Assembly: GCA_034696485.1 (NCBI GenBank)
Contig: JAQIWT010000700.1
Location: forward strand, 1 to 16,216
Reading direction: 5' to 3'
Length of the DNA: 16,216 bases
DNA from: Isohypsibius dastychi
Taxonomy: Eukaryota; Tardigrada; Eutardigrada; Parachela; Isohypsibiidae
Position numbers and translations under genes: made by a program. Below, in pieces: positions 15,932 to 16,216 of this stretch. A model generated the notes under the pieces. It saw nothing but the letters and a program-made list of their open reading frames with translations. It had not been told where the DNA came from and ran no database searches. The stretch's first letter is position 1. Each line of letters starts with the position of its first letter.

Positions 15932-16216
15932 CTGTGAAAAAAATAAATTATTACCAAATGTCTTCAGAGAATCAAATTGGACCATTTAGCAAATTGTGAG
16001 TCAAGTTATGCAGTACAGAATATGTCTCCCAAGTCAATATTTGCAGAAATTAATCGAAAGTCACCAGCTGAGTTAATTTGATTTGATGTGTATTCACATT
16101 TCCGGATCTGAGCAAACAGCTGGTCTTTCGCAACATACATTTGTCCATAAATACTTAATTGTAAATTGTCAAAGTACCACAAGTTTCCTCTCCATTATAT
16201 TAGACCAAAATCGCAT
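15932..16216 (-). other. AT-rich stretch upstream of the LRR exons, unresolved
   Basis: Read on the minus strand, about 16180-16015 is open and contains weakly LRR-like sequence (QLFAQIRKCEYTSNQI, then FRLISANIDLGD). Another frame shows LHNLTHNLLNG near 15990. Neither joins to the exon at 15931 through a clear donor in the needed phase. It may be an intron with chance frames, or earlier LRR exons cut by the window. Confidence 0.3.

Noticed and set aside
1-16216. tRNA, rRNA or other structured RNA genes
   Set aside because: I saw no A-box/B-box pair or cloverleaf on reading both strands, but a covariance-model scan was not possible, so a divergent ncRNA could be missed.

Overview
The window looks like nuclear DNA from a small-genome invertebrate. 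Genes are intron-split with short introns (about 50 to 380 bp, GT/AG borders), metazoan families are present (VPS28, MITD1, a stargazin/claudin-type four-helix protein, a globin, LDL-receptor class A and LRR proteins), and AATAAA-type signals lie between genes. Roughly one gene per 1.3-1.6 kb, many secreted or membrane proteins and a WHG..PFC cysteine-rich peptide family suggest a compact protostome. A tardigrade is my best guess, but this is an inference from style, not a proven assignment.

Layout. 1-203 (+): last exon of a globin, cut by the window edge. 351-1671 (-): complete eight-exon VPS28 (ESCRT-I), convergent with the globin. 1672-3007: gene-poor stretch with a C11 tract and a TATA-like site. 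3008-4658 (+): eight-exon calcium-channel-gamma/claudin-like membrane protein with a His-rich N-terminus. 4788-5337 (+): decayed, intronless remnant resembling pyrroline-5-carboxylate reductase. 5458-6246 (+): secreted Gly/Tyr/Met repeat protein. 6672-8236 (+): six-exon secreted Cys-rich protein with an LDL-receptor class A module. 8472-9276 and 9726-10568 (-): tandem pair of small mucin-like type I membrane proteins that share an intron position and a short basic tail. 10878-11204: a non-autonomous transposon candidate with terminal inverted repeats, a 9-bp flanking direct repeat and ten internal GGCCCCA motifs. 11214-12100: mostly unexplained, with two weak minus-strand ORFs. 12190-13486 (+): a secreted six-cysteine peptide gene followed by a second copy of its mature-peptide exon with no signal-peptide exon of its own. 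13667-14834 (-): complete five-exon MITD1. 14938-15350 (-): small Cys-containing protein with a GPI-signal-like tail, start not found. 15429-15931 (-): 3' exons of a leucine-rich-repeat protein with a GPI-signal-like tail, 5' part unresolved.

The genes do not form one pathway. VPS28 and MITD1 both belong to the ESCRT system but are 12 kb apart among unrelated genes. The strongest leads are the GGCCCCA-rich element, the duplicated terminal exon of the cysteine-rich peptide gene, the tandem mucin-like pair with alternative tails, and the P5CR-like pseudogene. All exon models were made by eye from splice signals, reading frame and family resemblance; none has been tested against transcripts or databases.
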